This document shows positions 9,468-16,647 of a stretch of DNA of 38,827 nucleotides, one piece after another. The notes under the pieces are model-generated. The model worked only from the letters and a program-made list of their open reading frames with translations, made no database searches and was not told where the DNA came from. The translations under genes were made by a program, and so were the position numbers. Each line of letters starts with the position of its first letter. Positions within the stretch are counted from its first letter, which is position 1. This stretch comes from Polaromonas sp. (GTDB lineage Bacteria; Pseudomonadota; Gammaproteobacteria; Burkholderiales; Burkholderiaceae_C), in contig JANYGP010000037.1 of assembly GCA_025362315.1 (NCBI GenBank), positions 1 through 38,827 of the forward strand. The letters run 5' to 3'.

Positions 9468-10360
9468 GACCGCTGCGCCAGCTGGCCAGCCGATTTGTAA
9501 CGCGTGGCGGCATTGTCTTTATGCGCATGCTGGCCCTGCTGCCATTGGGCTTGGTCAGGCTGATGGGATGTGCATTGGGATGGGTGTTGTACGCGCTGGT
9601 AGGCGCGCGCCGACGGGTTGTAAAAGCCAATCTGATGCTATGCTTTCCGGAGCTGCCCACGCCAGAAATACGGCGGCTGACACTGCAAACCTTTGTTTAT
9701 TTTGCCCAGGCGTGGCTCGACAGAAGCTGGATATGGCACGCACCGGTCAGCTGGGTTCAGCGGCGTATCAGCCTGAACGGCGCGGTCAATGAACTGCAAG
9801 GCACAGCGCCAACTGTGATTTTTCTGCCTCATTTTGTCGGGCTTGATGCAGCCTGGGCCGGCGTTGCACTGCGCGTGCCGCGCCCCTCTACCACCATCTA
9901 CACCGACCAGTCGAACAGACTGGTTGACCGATGGATATTGCGTGGGCGCAGGCGCTTTGGCAACCTGCGTCTGTTTGGTCGGGTTGATGGCGTCAAACCG
10001 ATCATTTCTGCCATCAAAACAGGTCAGCCTCTGTACCTGTTGCCCGACATGGATTTTGGCCCCAACGACTCGGTGTTTGTGCCTTTTTACGGTGTGCCGA
10101 CCGCAACTGTGCCGTCGCTGGCGCGCTTTGCACGGCTGGGTGGCGCCAAAGTGGTTCCTGTCGTTGCAGAAATGACGCCTACGGGCTACAACGTGCGGGT
10201 GCATCCTGCCTGGCAAAACTACCCTACAGACGATGCATTGGCCGATACCGCTTTTATGAACCAGCAACTGCAGGGCTACATCAACACGCAACCCGCGCAA
10301 TATTACTGGGTGCACAAGCGGTTCAAGACCCGGCCTGTGGGGATGCCCGATGTCTATTAA
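9464..10360 (+). CDS. LpxL-family lipid A lauroyl-type acyltransferase (second of pair)
   Basis: This is the second acyltransferase of the pair, 298 residues. It has an N-terminal membrane segment (about residues 18-45), the catalytic HX4D motif as HFVGLD (about residue 124), IYTDQSNRLVDRWI, LYLLPDMDFG (the DMDFG block typical of lauroyl transferases), and the C-terminal QYYWVHKRFKTRP. The start is TTG 9464, seven bases after AAGG, overlapping the preceding stop. The fit to genuine LpxL is better than for the upstream paralogue. In related genomes the metK-acyltransferase pair is often followed by dapF; here a heptamer repeat and an intergenic repeat follow instead. Confidence 0.92.
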   Translation: MRPLRQLASRFVTRGGIVFMRMLALLPLGLVRLMGCALGWVLYALVGARRRVVKANLMLCFPELPTPEIRRLTLQTFVYFAQAWLDRSWIWHAPVSWVQRRISLNGAVNELQGTAPTVIFLPHFVGLDAAWAGVALRVPRPSTTIYTDQSNRLVDRWILRGRRRFGNLRLFGRVDGVKPIISAIKTGQPLYLLPDMDFGPNDSVFVPFYGVPTATVPSLARFARLGGAKVVPVVAEMTPTGYNVRVHPAWQNYPTDDALADTAFMNQQLQGYINTQPAQYYWVHKRFKTRPVGMPDVY

Positions 10361-10409
<49 letters not shown>

Positions 10410-10487
10410 CTGCCAGGTGACAGATTTCGTGTGTTCCCCCGGGTCGCTTGCACACCCAGGCCAGGATTTCATTCACCGCAGCATCTG

Positions 10488-10545
10488 CTATATAAAAAGT
10501 AGCTGCCAGCGCCCGTTTTATATGCGCTAGAAGCCTGTTTTATTT
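10488..10545 (+). repeat. Dispersed intergenic repeat, copy B
   Basis: This copy reads GTAGCTGCCAGCGCCCG, about 8 AT-rich bases, then GCGCTAGAAGCCTGTTTTAT. It lies between the acyltransferase and the convergent hydrolase gene and ends at the hydrolase stop codon. Confidence 0.75.
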
Positions 10546-10550
10546 AAATT

Positions 10551-11465
10551 TTAGTTGCCAGAATCTAAAAACTTTTGCAAACGATGTGCCACAAGCGCAG
10601 GCTGCTCGTGAATAACCCAGTGGGTTGCGCCCTCAATGTGTTCGAGCTGCATTTGAGGAACAAACCCGGCGAGCCCGTCAAGCAGCCCAGGCGGCAGGGC
10701 AATGTCGCCCATGCCCCACAACACCAGCGTTGGCAGATGTACATCCAGCAGTTCACGCGGAATCACCAATTGGGCAATGTCCGGGCCTGGCCGCAAAGGC
10801 GATGCACGGTAATAGTTCAGCGGCCCGGTCAATCCGCGCTGCCACACATCGCGGTACTGGGCGCGAACTGCATCGGTCAGCCAGGCAGGCGCTGTTCGCG
10901 GTCCGGCTTTGCCATCGACCAGCGCAAGCGGCATGAAAAATTCAAACAGGCGCCGGAAATCGTTTTCTGCCAGCAGTTGTTCCGCGTCTGGCCGGATCAA
11001 GAAGTTCATGTAAGCGCTGGCCTTTTGCTGGGCAGGCGAATGCTGAAGCTCCCGCAAAAACGTGCCTGGATGAGGCGAATTGACGATGGCGAGTTTTTCA
11101 ATCAGTTGCGGCGCACTGGCAGCCAGATTCCAGGCCAGCGCACCCCCCCAGTCATGCGCCACCAGACATTCAATCTGGCCTCCCTCCATCGCGATCAGGG
11201 CCGCAATGTCCTGCACCAGATGTCTGGGCCGGTAGGCGCTGACATCAAGAGGTGCGCTTGACTGCTCAAAACCCCGCAGGTTGGGTGCAATGCAGCGGTA
11301 AGCACCATTTTCGGGTTGGGCAAAGTGATTGAGCAATGCATCCCATACAAATGCCGCTTCCGGAAAGCCGTGCAAAAACACCAGCACGGGACGCCCTTTT
11401 TCACCTGCACTTCGGCACGACAGCGTGATGCCGTGGGGTAAAAGCTGCTGGTACAAATCAATCAT
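10551..11465 (-). CDS. Alpha/beta hydrolase, epoxide hydrolase-like
   Basis: The 304-residue product carries LVFLHGFPEAAFVW with the HGFPE oxyanion segment, and a nucleophile elbow reading VAHDWGGALAW. The nucleophile is therefore Asp, as in epoxide hydrolases and haloalkane or haloacetate dehalogenases, not the Ser of esterases. A later LVLWGMGDIALP supplies the acid region and EGATHWVIHEQP the catalytic His. The substrate is unknown. The start chosen is the ATG complementary to 11463-11465 (MIDLYQQLLPHGITL). An 11-codon upstream extension is translated repeat DNA (CASSYLIYSN) and is unlikely. Copies of the dispersed repeat flank the gene on both sides in the same orientation. Confidence 0.87.
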   Translation of the reverse strand: MIDLYQQLLPHGITLSCRSAGEKGRPVLVFLHGFPEAAFVWDALLNHFAQPENGAYRCIAPNLRGFEQSSAPLDVSAYRPRHLVQDIAALIAMEGGQIECLVAHDWGGALAWNLAASAPQLIEKLAIVNSPHPGTFLRELQHSPAQQKASAYMNFLIRPDAEQLLAENDFRRLFEFFMPLALVDGKAGPRTAPAWLTDAVRAQYRDVWQRGLTGPLNYYRASPLRPGPDIAQLVIPRELLDVHLPTLVLWGMGDIALPPGLLDGLAGFVPQMQLEHIEGATHWVIHEQPALVAHRLQKFLDSGN

Positions 11466-11468
11466 ATT

Positions 11469-11520
11469 GCTATATATTAAGTAGCTGCTAGCGCACATTT
11501 TAATTGGGCAATACGCCTTT
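11469..11520 (+). repeat. Dispersed intergenic repeat, copy C
   Basis: This copy reads GTAGCTGCTAGCGCACA, AT-rich spacer, then GGGCAATACGCCTTTTTG. It lies between the hydrolase and engB, in the same orientation as copy B on the other side of the hydrolase gene. Confidence 0.7.
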
Positions 11521-11531
11521 TTGCCCTAAAT

Positions 11532-12206
11532 TTACAGATCTTTCACCTCTGGATGCGCCCAGTCCCACAAATGTTGCGCCACCTCTTCAACACCCTGCTT
11601 TTTCAGCGCTGAAAACAGCTTGACGTCGCCACCTGCAGCATTGAGCCGGGCAATCTGCAAGGCTTTGGCGCCCTCGGTTTTGTTCAGCTTGTCAGACTTG
11701 GTCAGCAAGATCAAAAACTTCATGCCTTCTTGAACCCGGGGGCGAATGACATCGAGCAAAATTTCATCCAGTTCTGTCATGCCCCGGCGCGGGTCGCACA
11801 TCAGCACCACGGCTTTCAGGTTGTCCCGGGTTTGCAGGTAGTTGCCCATGACTTGCTGCCAGCGCAGCTTGGCTTCTTTCGGGACTGCCGCATAGCCGTA
11901 GCCAGGCAAGTCAGTCAGCACAGCATCTGTCACGCCCTGCTTGCCCAGCGTGAACAGGTTGATGGACTGTGTGCGGCCCGGGGTTTTCGACGCATAGGCC
12001 AGCCGGTGCTGCTGCGTCAGCGTGTTGATGCAGGTGGATTTACCGGCATTGGACCGGCCCACAAATGCAATTTCAGGCACTTCCAGGCGCGGCAGGTGCT
12101 TCAGCTCGGGTGCAGTCGTCAAAAATTTGGCAGTATGCAGCCAGCCCAATGCAATTTTGGGGTCAGGCCTGGTGTCGGGCGCGGCCGGTTGGGTGAGTGT
12201 GGTCAT
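11532..12206 (-). CDS. engB: Ribosome biogenesis GTPase EngB (YsxC/YihA)
   Basis: EngB is a GTPase needed for large ribosomal subunit assembly. The 224-residue product has Walker A GRSNAGKS (G1), the G2 Thr in KTPGRTQ, G3 DLPGYGYA, and G4 LLTKSDKLN. This is the standard single G domain with short N- and C-terminal extensions. The start is the ATG complementary to 12204-12206 (MTTLTQPAAPDTRP). A longer open frame to 12419 runs antisense through the cytochrome c4 start and is not believed. It is divergent from cytochrome c4, an arrangement common in beta-proteobacteria. Confidence 0.96.
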   Translation of the reverse strand: MTTLTQPAAPDTRPDPKIALGWLHTAKFLTTAPELKHLPRLEVPEIAFVGRSNAGKSTCINTLTQQHRLAYASKTPGRTQSINLFTLGKQGVTDAVLTDLPGYGYAAVPKEAKLRWQQVMGNYLQTRDNLKAVVLMCDPRRGMTELDEILLDVIRPRVQEGMKFLILLTKSDKLNKTEGAKALQIARLNAAGGDVKLFSALKKQGVEEVAQHLWDWAHPEVKDL

Positions 12207-12312
12207 GGTGTGTTGGTGGGCTGCGCAATACCCCAGAAGCAAGGTGCGCCTTGTTCCCATTGTAAAATCAGGCAGTCCCGACTTTGTGATAACCATTAAA
12301 GCATCCCCCGAC

Positions 12313-12990
12313 ATGAAGCTGTTTGCCACCTCTTTTTTAAATGCCGCGTTCGGCATTGTTCTGTCTTTTTCTGCTGCAAGTGCTTTTGCTGTTGATGCAG
12401 CCAAGCCTGAAGCTGCCAACGCGGCGCCTGCAAAAGCAGTGCCCGTTGCTTACAAGCCCGATGTGGCGAAAGGCCAGGCCAGTTTTGCCGTGTGTGCGGG
12501 TTGTCACGGTGTGGATGGCAATTCGGGGACGCCCGGCAATCCGAAATTAGCCCAGCAACATCCTGAATATCTGGTCAAGCAACTGACAGAGTACAAATCC
12601 GGCAAACGTGCTAACGCCATCATGATGGGAATTGCCTCCACCTTGAGTGAAGAGGACATGAAAAACATCGCTTTTTGGGTGACCACCAACAAGGCCAAGC
12701 CCGGCGCAGCCACAGACAAAGAGTTGGCAACACTTGGCGAGAAAATTTACCGCGGCGGCATTCAGGAACGCCAGATTGCAGCCTGCGCAGGCTGCCACAG
12801 CCCCAACGGTGCCGGTATCCCGGCTCAGTACCCACGTCTTTCCGGTCAACATTCTGAATACACAGCCGCACAGTTGACCTATTTCCGCGATGGCATTCGC
12901 AAAAACAACCTGCAGATGACGCAAAATGCAGCCAAATTGAACGATCGTGAAATCAAGGCCCTTGCTGACTACGTTGCAGGGCTTCGTTAA
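12313..12990 (+). CDS. Di-haem cytochrome c4, periplasmic
   Basis: This is an electron carrier of the periplasm, usually donating to terminal oxidases. The 225-residue product has a Sec signal peptide (residues 1-25, MKLFATSFLNAAFGIVLSFS, cleavage near AFA) and an Ala/Pro-rich linker. Two cytochrome c domains follow, each with a CAGCH haem motif (about residues 61 and 160). Likely axial Met ligands are in IMMGIAS and LQMTQNAA. This two-domain layout and length are those of cytochrome c4. ATG 12313 gives a proper signal peptide. A strong intrinsic terminator follows at 13045-13075, so the gene is transcribed separately from msrPQ. Confidence 0.95.
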   Translation: MKLFATSFLNAAFGIVLSFSAASAFAVDAAKPEAANAAPAKAVPVAYKPDVAKGQASFAVCAGCHGVDGNSGTPGNPKLAQQHPEYLVKQLTEYKSGKRANAIMMGIASTLSEEDMKNIAFWVTTNKAKPGAATDKELATLGEKIYRGGIQERQIAACAGCHSPNGAGIPAQYPRLSGQHSEYTAAQLTYFRDGIRKNNLQMTQNAAKLNDREIKALADYVAGLR

Positions 12991-13044
12991 CCACTTTTGT
13001 TGGGCAGGGATGGAACCCTTGTTCCGGATCAATGTCTACTTCAA

Positions 13045-13075
13045 GCGAGCCTTTGCAAAACGGCTCGCTTTTTTT
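13045..13075 (+). terminator. Intrinsic terminator after cytochrome c4
   Basis: A 7-bp GC-rich stem (GCGAGCC/GGCTCGC) with a 10-base loop is followed at once by seven T residues. It lies 55 bases past the cytochrome stop. Confidence 0.93.
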
Positions 13076-13141
13076 CTGGCCAAAACATCCATGTAAGACT
13101 TCTGCGCGTACTCTGACTAACGACACACCAAAGGACACCTG

Positions 13142-14140
13142 ATGCTGATCAAAACCAATGCCAACGGCTTTCAACACAATTTGCCCAGCGAAATCACGGC
13201 GCAAAATGCCTACCAAAGCCGCCGCGAGCTGATGCGGCTGATGGCAACTGGCGCTGCAGGCGTTGCGTTGGCCAGCTGGGCTGGCCGCCAAGCGCTGGCA
13301 GAAGGCGTGGCCAAGCCTGGCAAACTGGCTGCCCTGGCAGGCGGCAAGTCAGCCATCCCGGGTGCCATGACGATGGAAAAACTGACCGATTACAAGGATG
13401 CGACGACTTATAACAATTTTTATGAGTTTGGCACTGACAAGGCTGATCCTGCCAAAAATGCGCACACGCTGGTCACCAAACCCTGGAGCGTGGCCGTTGA
13501 AGGGTTGGTCAAACAGCCTAAAAGCTACACGCTGGAAGACCTCGTCAAGCTCAGCCCACAGGAAGAGCGCATTTACCGCCTGCGCTGTGTTGAGGGCTGG
13601 TCCATGGTGATTCCATGGGTTGGTTATTCGCTGTCAGAGCTGATCAGGAAAGTCGAGCCACTGGGCAGTGCCAAGTATGTTGAATTCCACACCCAGGCTG
13701 ACCCGAAAACCATGCCAGGTGTCGGTTCGCGTGTGCTTGAGTGGCCATATGTTGAGGCTCTGCGCATGGACGAAGCCATGCATTCGCTGTCACTGCTGTC
13801 GTTTGGCATGTATGGCGAGGTGTTGCCCAACCAGTCAGGTGCGCCAGTGCGAATGGTGGTGCCCTGGAAGTACGGTTTTAAAAGCGGCAAGAGCATTGTC
13901 AAAATCCGCTTTACCGACAAAGAACCCAAAACCGCGTGGAACAAGGCAGCGGCCAGCGAATATGGCTTTTATTCCAACGTCAACCCGGAAGTGGATCACC
14001 CTCGCTGGAGCCAGGCTTCAGAACGCCGGATCGGCGAGGACGGCCTGTTCGCCAAAAAGCGCAAAACACTGATGTTCAATGGCTATGAAGCGCAGGTTGG
14101 GCAGTTGTATGCCGGCATGGACTTGAAGAAAAACTTTTAA
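13142..14140 (+). CDS. msrP: Periplasmic methionine sulfoxide reductase catalytic subunit MsrP (YedY)
   Basis: MsrP is a molybdopterin enzyme that reduces methionine sulfoxide in periplasmic proteins, taking electrons from MsrQ. The 332-residue product has a Tat signal ([19 protein letters not shown], about residues 29-47), the sulfite-oxidase fold core, and the Mo-ligating Cys in [16 protein letters not shown] (about residue 147). The C-terminal block [12 protein letters not shown] and ending [16 protein letters not shown] match the family. AAGGA lies 7 bases before ATG 13142. msrQ follows after five bases, which makes an operon. Confidence 0.97.
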   Translation: MLIKTNANGFQHNLPSEITAQNAYQSRRELMRLMATGAAGVALASWAGRQALAEGVAKPGKLAALAGGKSAIPGAMTMEKLTDYKDATTYNNFYEFGTDKADPAKNAHTLVTKPWSVAVEGLVKQPKSYTLEDLVKLSPQEERIYRLRCVEGWSMVIPWVGYSLSELIRKVEPLGSAKYVEFHTQADPKTMPGVGSRVLEWPYVEALRMDEAMHSLSLLSFGMYGEVLPNQSGAPVRMVVPWKYGFKSGKSIVKIRFTDKEPKTAWNKAAASEYGFYSNVNPEVDHPRWSQASERRIGEDGLFAKKRKTLMFNGYEAQVGQLYAGMDLKKNF

Positions 14141-14145
14141 ATTTA

Positions 14146-14820
14146 TTGTTTGAGTTGTCTTTAAATCCATATTTGCAAGCCATGAGAAAACTCTTGCTGC
14201 ACGCGGCAGCCAAACCGCTTTTGTTTGCGCTTTGCATGCTGCCCATCACATGGCTGATTTACCGCGTCGCCATCAATGGTGCAGGGGCCAATCCGCAAGA
14301 GTATTTGATTCGGGCCACGGGTGACTGGACGCTGCGGCTGGTGTGCATTGCACTGGCTGTCACGCCGCTGCGCACCCTTACCAAAACGCCGCAGATGGCC
14401 AGGTTCAGGCGAATGCTCGGTTTGTTTGTTTATTTCTATGTCGTCATTCACCTGCTGAGTTACAGCTGGTTTGACATGGGTTTTGATGCGCCAGACATTG
14501 CCAAAGACATCGCCAAACGCCCGTTTATTCTGGTCGGGTTTTTGGCGTTTGTGCTGCTCACGCCACTGGCCGCGACATCGTTCAACAGCGCCATCAAAGC
14601 CCTGGGAGCCAAACGGTGGCAGCTGCTGCACAAGCTGGTGTACATGGTTTCAGGCTTGGGGCTGCTACATTTTTTCTGGATGCGGGCGGGCAAAAACAAT
14701 TTTGCAGAGGTGTTTGTTTACGCCGCAGTTATTGCGCTGCTGCTAGGCTGGCGCCTGACACAATATCTGGGTAAAAAAAGAGCTGCGACCCAACAAAGTC
14801 GGGCGCAAGCAGCTATTTAA
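14146..14820 (+). CDS. msrQ: Haem b membrane subunit MsrQ, with a repeat-derived C-terminus
   Basis: MsrQ is the haem-binding inner-membrane protein that passes quinol or flavin electrons to MsrP. The 224-residue frame has about six membrane helices of the ferric-reductase-like type. Likely haem ligands are His in FVYFYVVIHLLSY, WQLLHKLVYM and LGLLHFFWM. Start choice is open: TTG 14146, TTG 14155 (MSLNPYLQAMRK) or ATG 14182; none has a strong ribosome site, and family length favours one of the first two. The last 14 or so codons (RAATQQSRAQAAI) lie in a copy of the dispersed repeat, so the native C-terminus seems to have been replaced or extended by it. Confidence 0.93.
   Translation: MFELSLNPYLQAMRKLLLHAAAKPLLFALCMLPITWLIYRVAINGAGANPQEYLIRATGDWTLRLVCIALAVTPLRTLTKTPQMARFRRMLGLFVYFYVVIHLLSYSWFDMGFDAPDIAKDIAKRPFILVGFLAFVLLTPLAATSFNSAIKALGAKRWQLLHKLVYMVSGLGLLHFFWMRAGKNNFAEVFVYAAVIALLLGWRLTQYLGKKRAATQQSRAQAAI
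14779..14820 (-). repeat. Dispersed intergenic repeat, copy D, inside the msrQ 3' end
   Basis: On the minus strand this reads AATAGCTGCTTGCGCCCG, a short spacer, then GGGTCGCAGCTCTTTTT. The left half matches the other copies very well and the right half is divergent. It includes the msrQ stop codon. Confidence 0.6.
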
Positions 14821-14830
14821 GTAGTAGCAA

Positions 14831-14855
14831 AGAGCGGTGTTAAATGCACCGCTCT
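14831..14855 (-). terminator. Hairpin over the lysA stop, likely terminator
   Basis: A perfect 9-bp stem (AGAGCGGTG/CACCGCTCT) has a 7-base loop that contains the lysA stop codon. On the minus strand only TTT follows. It lies between convergent msrQ and lysA and could act in both directions. Confidence 0.55.
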
Positions 14856-16117
14856 CCACGCATCTGGTCTTCAATGGTTTCGCGCAGGCGAATCAGGTGT
14901 GTCTCAGCACCATCGACAAGTACTTCAGCTGCGCGTCCCCGGGTGTTGTAGTTGCTGGCCATGCTCATGCAATACGCGCCCGCTGACAACACTGCCACAT
15001 GGTCCCCAGTCACTGTATTGAGGCTCCGGTCGCGGCCAATCCAGTCGCCGCTTTCGCACACGGGGCCTACAACGTCATAAACGGCAGCAGGATTTGCGGT
15101 CAACGCCAGCGGCACAATCGCGTGAAAGGCCTGGTACATCGCCGGGCGGGGCAAGTCGTTCATGGCGGCATCAATGATGCAAAAGTTTTTTTGCTCGCCT
15201 GGTTTGACATACAGCACTTCAGACACACACACGCCGGCGTTGCCTACCAACGATCGACCTGGCTCAACCATCAATTTTTTGCCTGTAAACCCGCAAGCAT
15301 CGATTTTGGCCAGCAATTGTTGCCAAAGTGCATCTGCATCGGGTGGTGTGTCGTCGTTGTAGTTGATGCCCAAGCCCCCGCCAAAATCGATGTGAGCGAT
15401 TGGTATGCCTGCAGCTTCAATGCGGCTTACAAGATCCAGCACACGGTCCATGGCGTCGAGGTAAGGCTCAGGGGTGGTGATTTGAGAGCCAATGTGACAG
15501 TCAATGCCGATCACATGCAAGCCTTTGAGCAATGCAGCGTGCTGGTAAATCCTGAGCGCATTCTCATGTGCCACACCAAACTTGCTGCCTTTCAAACCCA
15601 CTGAAATGTATGGATGTGTTTTGGGGTCAACGTTTGGGTTGACGCGAATGCTGACAGGCGCAATCAGACCCATTCCCAGCGCTACGCTTGACAGCACATC
15701 CAGCTCGGCTTCACTCTCAACATTAAAGCAACCGATGCCGGCTTTTAAACCCAGAGTCATTTCGGTGCGAGTTTTGCCGACGCCCGAAAAAATAATCTTC
15801 GATGGCGTGCCGCCTGCAGCCACTACACGCATGAGTTCGCCACCAGAAACGATGTCAAAACCGCAACCTGCATCTGCAAATACCTGCAGCACGCCAAGCG
15901 ATGAATTGGCTTTCATTGCATAACAAATTTGCGCGTCGCGCCCGGCAAAACCGCGCTGGTAAGCTGCCAGTGCGTTGAGCATGGCAGCTTTTGAATAAAC
16001 AAACAAAGGCGTTCCGTGTTCTTGGGCCAGGCTTGCCAAAGATACGCCTTCAACATGCAGCGCGCTGCCCTCGTAAGCAATAAATGGATGACCGGGCAAT
16101 TTAGCGGTGGTACTCAT
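14840..16117 (-). CDS. lysA: Diaminopimelate decarboxylase
   Basis: LysA is the last enzyme of lysine synthesis, decarboxylating meso-diaminopimelate with pyridoxal phosphate. The 425-residue product has the PLP Lys in ICYAMKANSSLGVL (about residue 69), GIDCHIGSQITTPEPY, the glycine-rich phosphate loop HIDFGGGLGINY, EPGRSLVGNAG, and the active-site Cys in VGPVCESGDWIG. Length and motifs are complete. Its ATG overlaps the stop of the small lipoprotein gene lptM by four bases, so the two are coupled. Confidence 0.97.
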   Translation of the reverse strand: MSTTAKLPGHPFIAYEGSALHVEGVSLASLAQEHGTPLFVYSKAAMLNALAAYQRGFAGRDAQICYAMKANSSLGVLQVFADAGCGFDIVSGGELMRVVAAGGTPSKIIFSGVGKTRTEMTLGLKAGIGCFNVESEAELDVLSSVALGMGLIAPVSIRVNPNVDPKTHPYISVGLKGSKFGVAHENALRIYQHAALLKGLHVIGIDCHIGSQITTPEPYLDAMDRVLDLVSRIEAAGIPIAHIDFGGGLGINYNDDTPPDADALWQQLLAKIDACGFTGKKLMVEPGRSLVGNAGVCVSEVLYVKPGEQKNFCIIDAAMNDLPRPAMYQAFHAIVPLALTANPAAVYDVVGPVCESGDWIGRDRSLNTVTGDHVAVLSAGAYCMSMASNYNTRGRAAEVLVDGAETHLIRLRETIEDQMRGERCI

Positions 16118-16311
16118 CTGGAACTTGATGCAGGTAATGTTGGCGGCAGCACAGCGCTGGGAGATGTGACAGATTCAATACCCGCCGGTGATCCTGAAAA
16201 CACCTTGTAAGGCACGCTCTGCTCTGAATAAAACAAGGGGCCTTTCTGGCCACAGGCACTCAGCAGGCTGAGAAGGGACATGACCGGTATGATTCGAAGT
16301 GGAAAAAACAT
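16114..16311 (-). CDS. lptM: Small lipoprotein LptM (YifL-like)
   Basis: The 65-residue lipoprotein precursor has hydrophobic residues 1-18 and lipobox LLSAC with the modified Cys at about 19, followed by the hallmark GQKGPLF. LptM-type proteins assist maturation of the LptD/LptE LPS translocon in the outer membrane of enteric bacteria; the motif is conserved in beta-proteobacteria. The rest is a low-complexity Ser/Pro tail. It is encoded directly upstream of lysA with a 4-base overlap, the usual neighbour pair, and is divergent from cyaY. Confidence 0.9.
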   Translation of the reverse strand: MFFPLRIIPVMSLLSLLSACGQKGPLFYSEQSVPYKVFSGSPAGIESVTSPSAVLPPTLPASSSR

Positions 16312-16323
16312 GATTTGATTGTA

Positions 16324-16647
16324 ATGACCGACCTTGAATATTTAAACCATGCAGAAGTTGCCCTGGCCGCCATCGAGCAGGCTTGTGATCGCATCAACGA
16401 CGCCAGTGACGCGGACATTGACAACCAGCGCACCGGAGGCATGATCACCCTGACATTTGCCAACCGCAGTCAGATCATCATCAACCTGCAAAAGCCCTTG
16501 CATGAAATTTGGATGGCAGCCCGCTCGGGGGGTCATCACTACAAATTGAACAACGGCCTGTGGCTTGACACCAAGGATTCAAGTGAATTTTTTGCTGCGT
16601 TGACGTTCAGTGCAAGCGAGCAATCCGGCCTGCAGTTAGCCTTTTAA
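16324..16647 (+). CDS. cyaY: Frataxin-like iron-sulfur cluster protein CyaY
   Basis: CyaY is the bacterial frataxin, an iron-binding regulator of Fe-S cluster assembly with IscS. The 107-residue product starts [20 protein letters not shown] (acidic first helix) and continues with [38 protein letters not shown] and [14 protein letters not shown], all family signatures. ATG 16324 is preferred over TTG 16315 because the family begins M-T/S-D. It is convergent with mrcA; the two genes overlap by four bases at their stops. Confidence 0.95.
   Translation: MTDLEYLNHAEVALAAIEQACDRINDASDADIDNQRTGGMITLTFANRSQIIINLQKPLHEIWMAARSGGHHYKLNNGLWLDTKDSSEFFAALTFSASEQSGLQLAF

Noticed and set aside
8586..10360. 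A second promoter or gene between the two acyltransferases
   Set aside because: The genes overlap by four bases, so there is no room and they are coupled.
12207..12419. N-terminal extension of EngB by 71 codons
   Set aside because: The extension runs antisense through the signal peptide of cytochrome c4, and the family starts near MTTLTQ.
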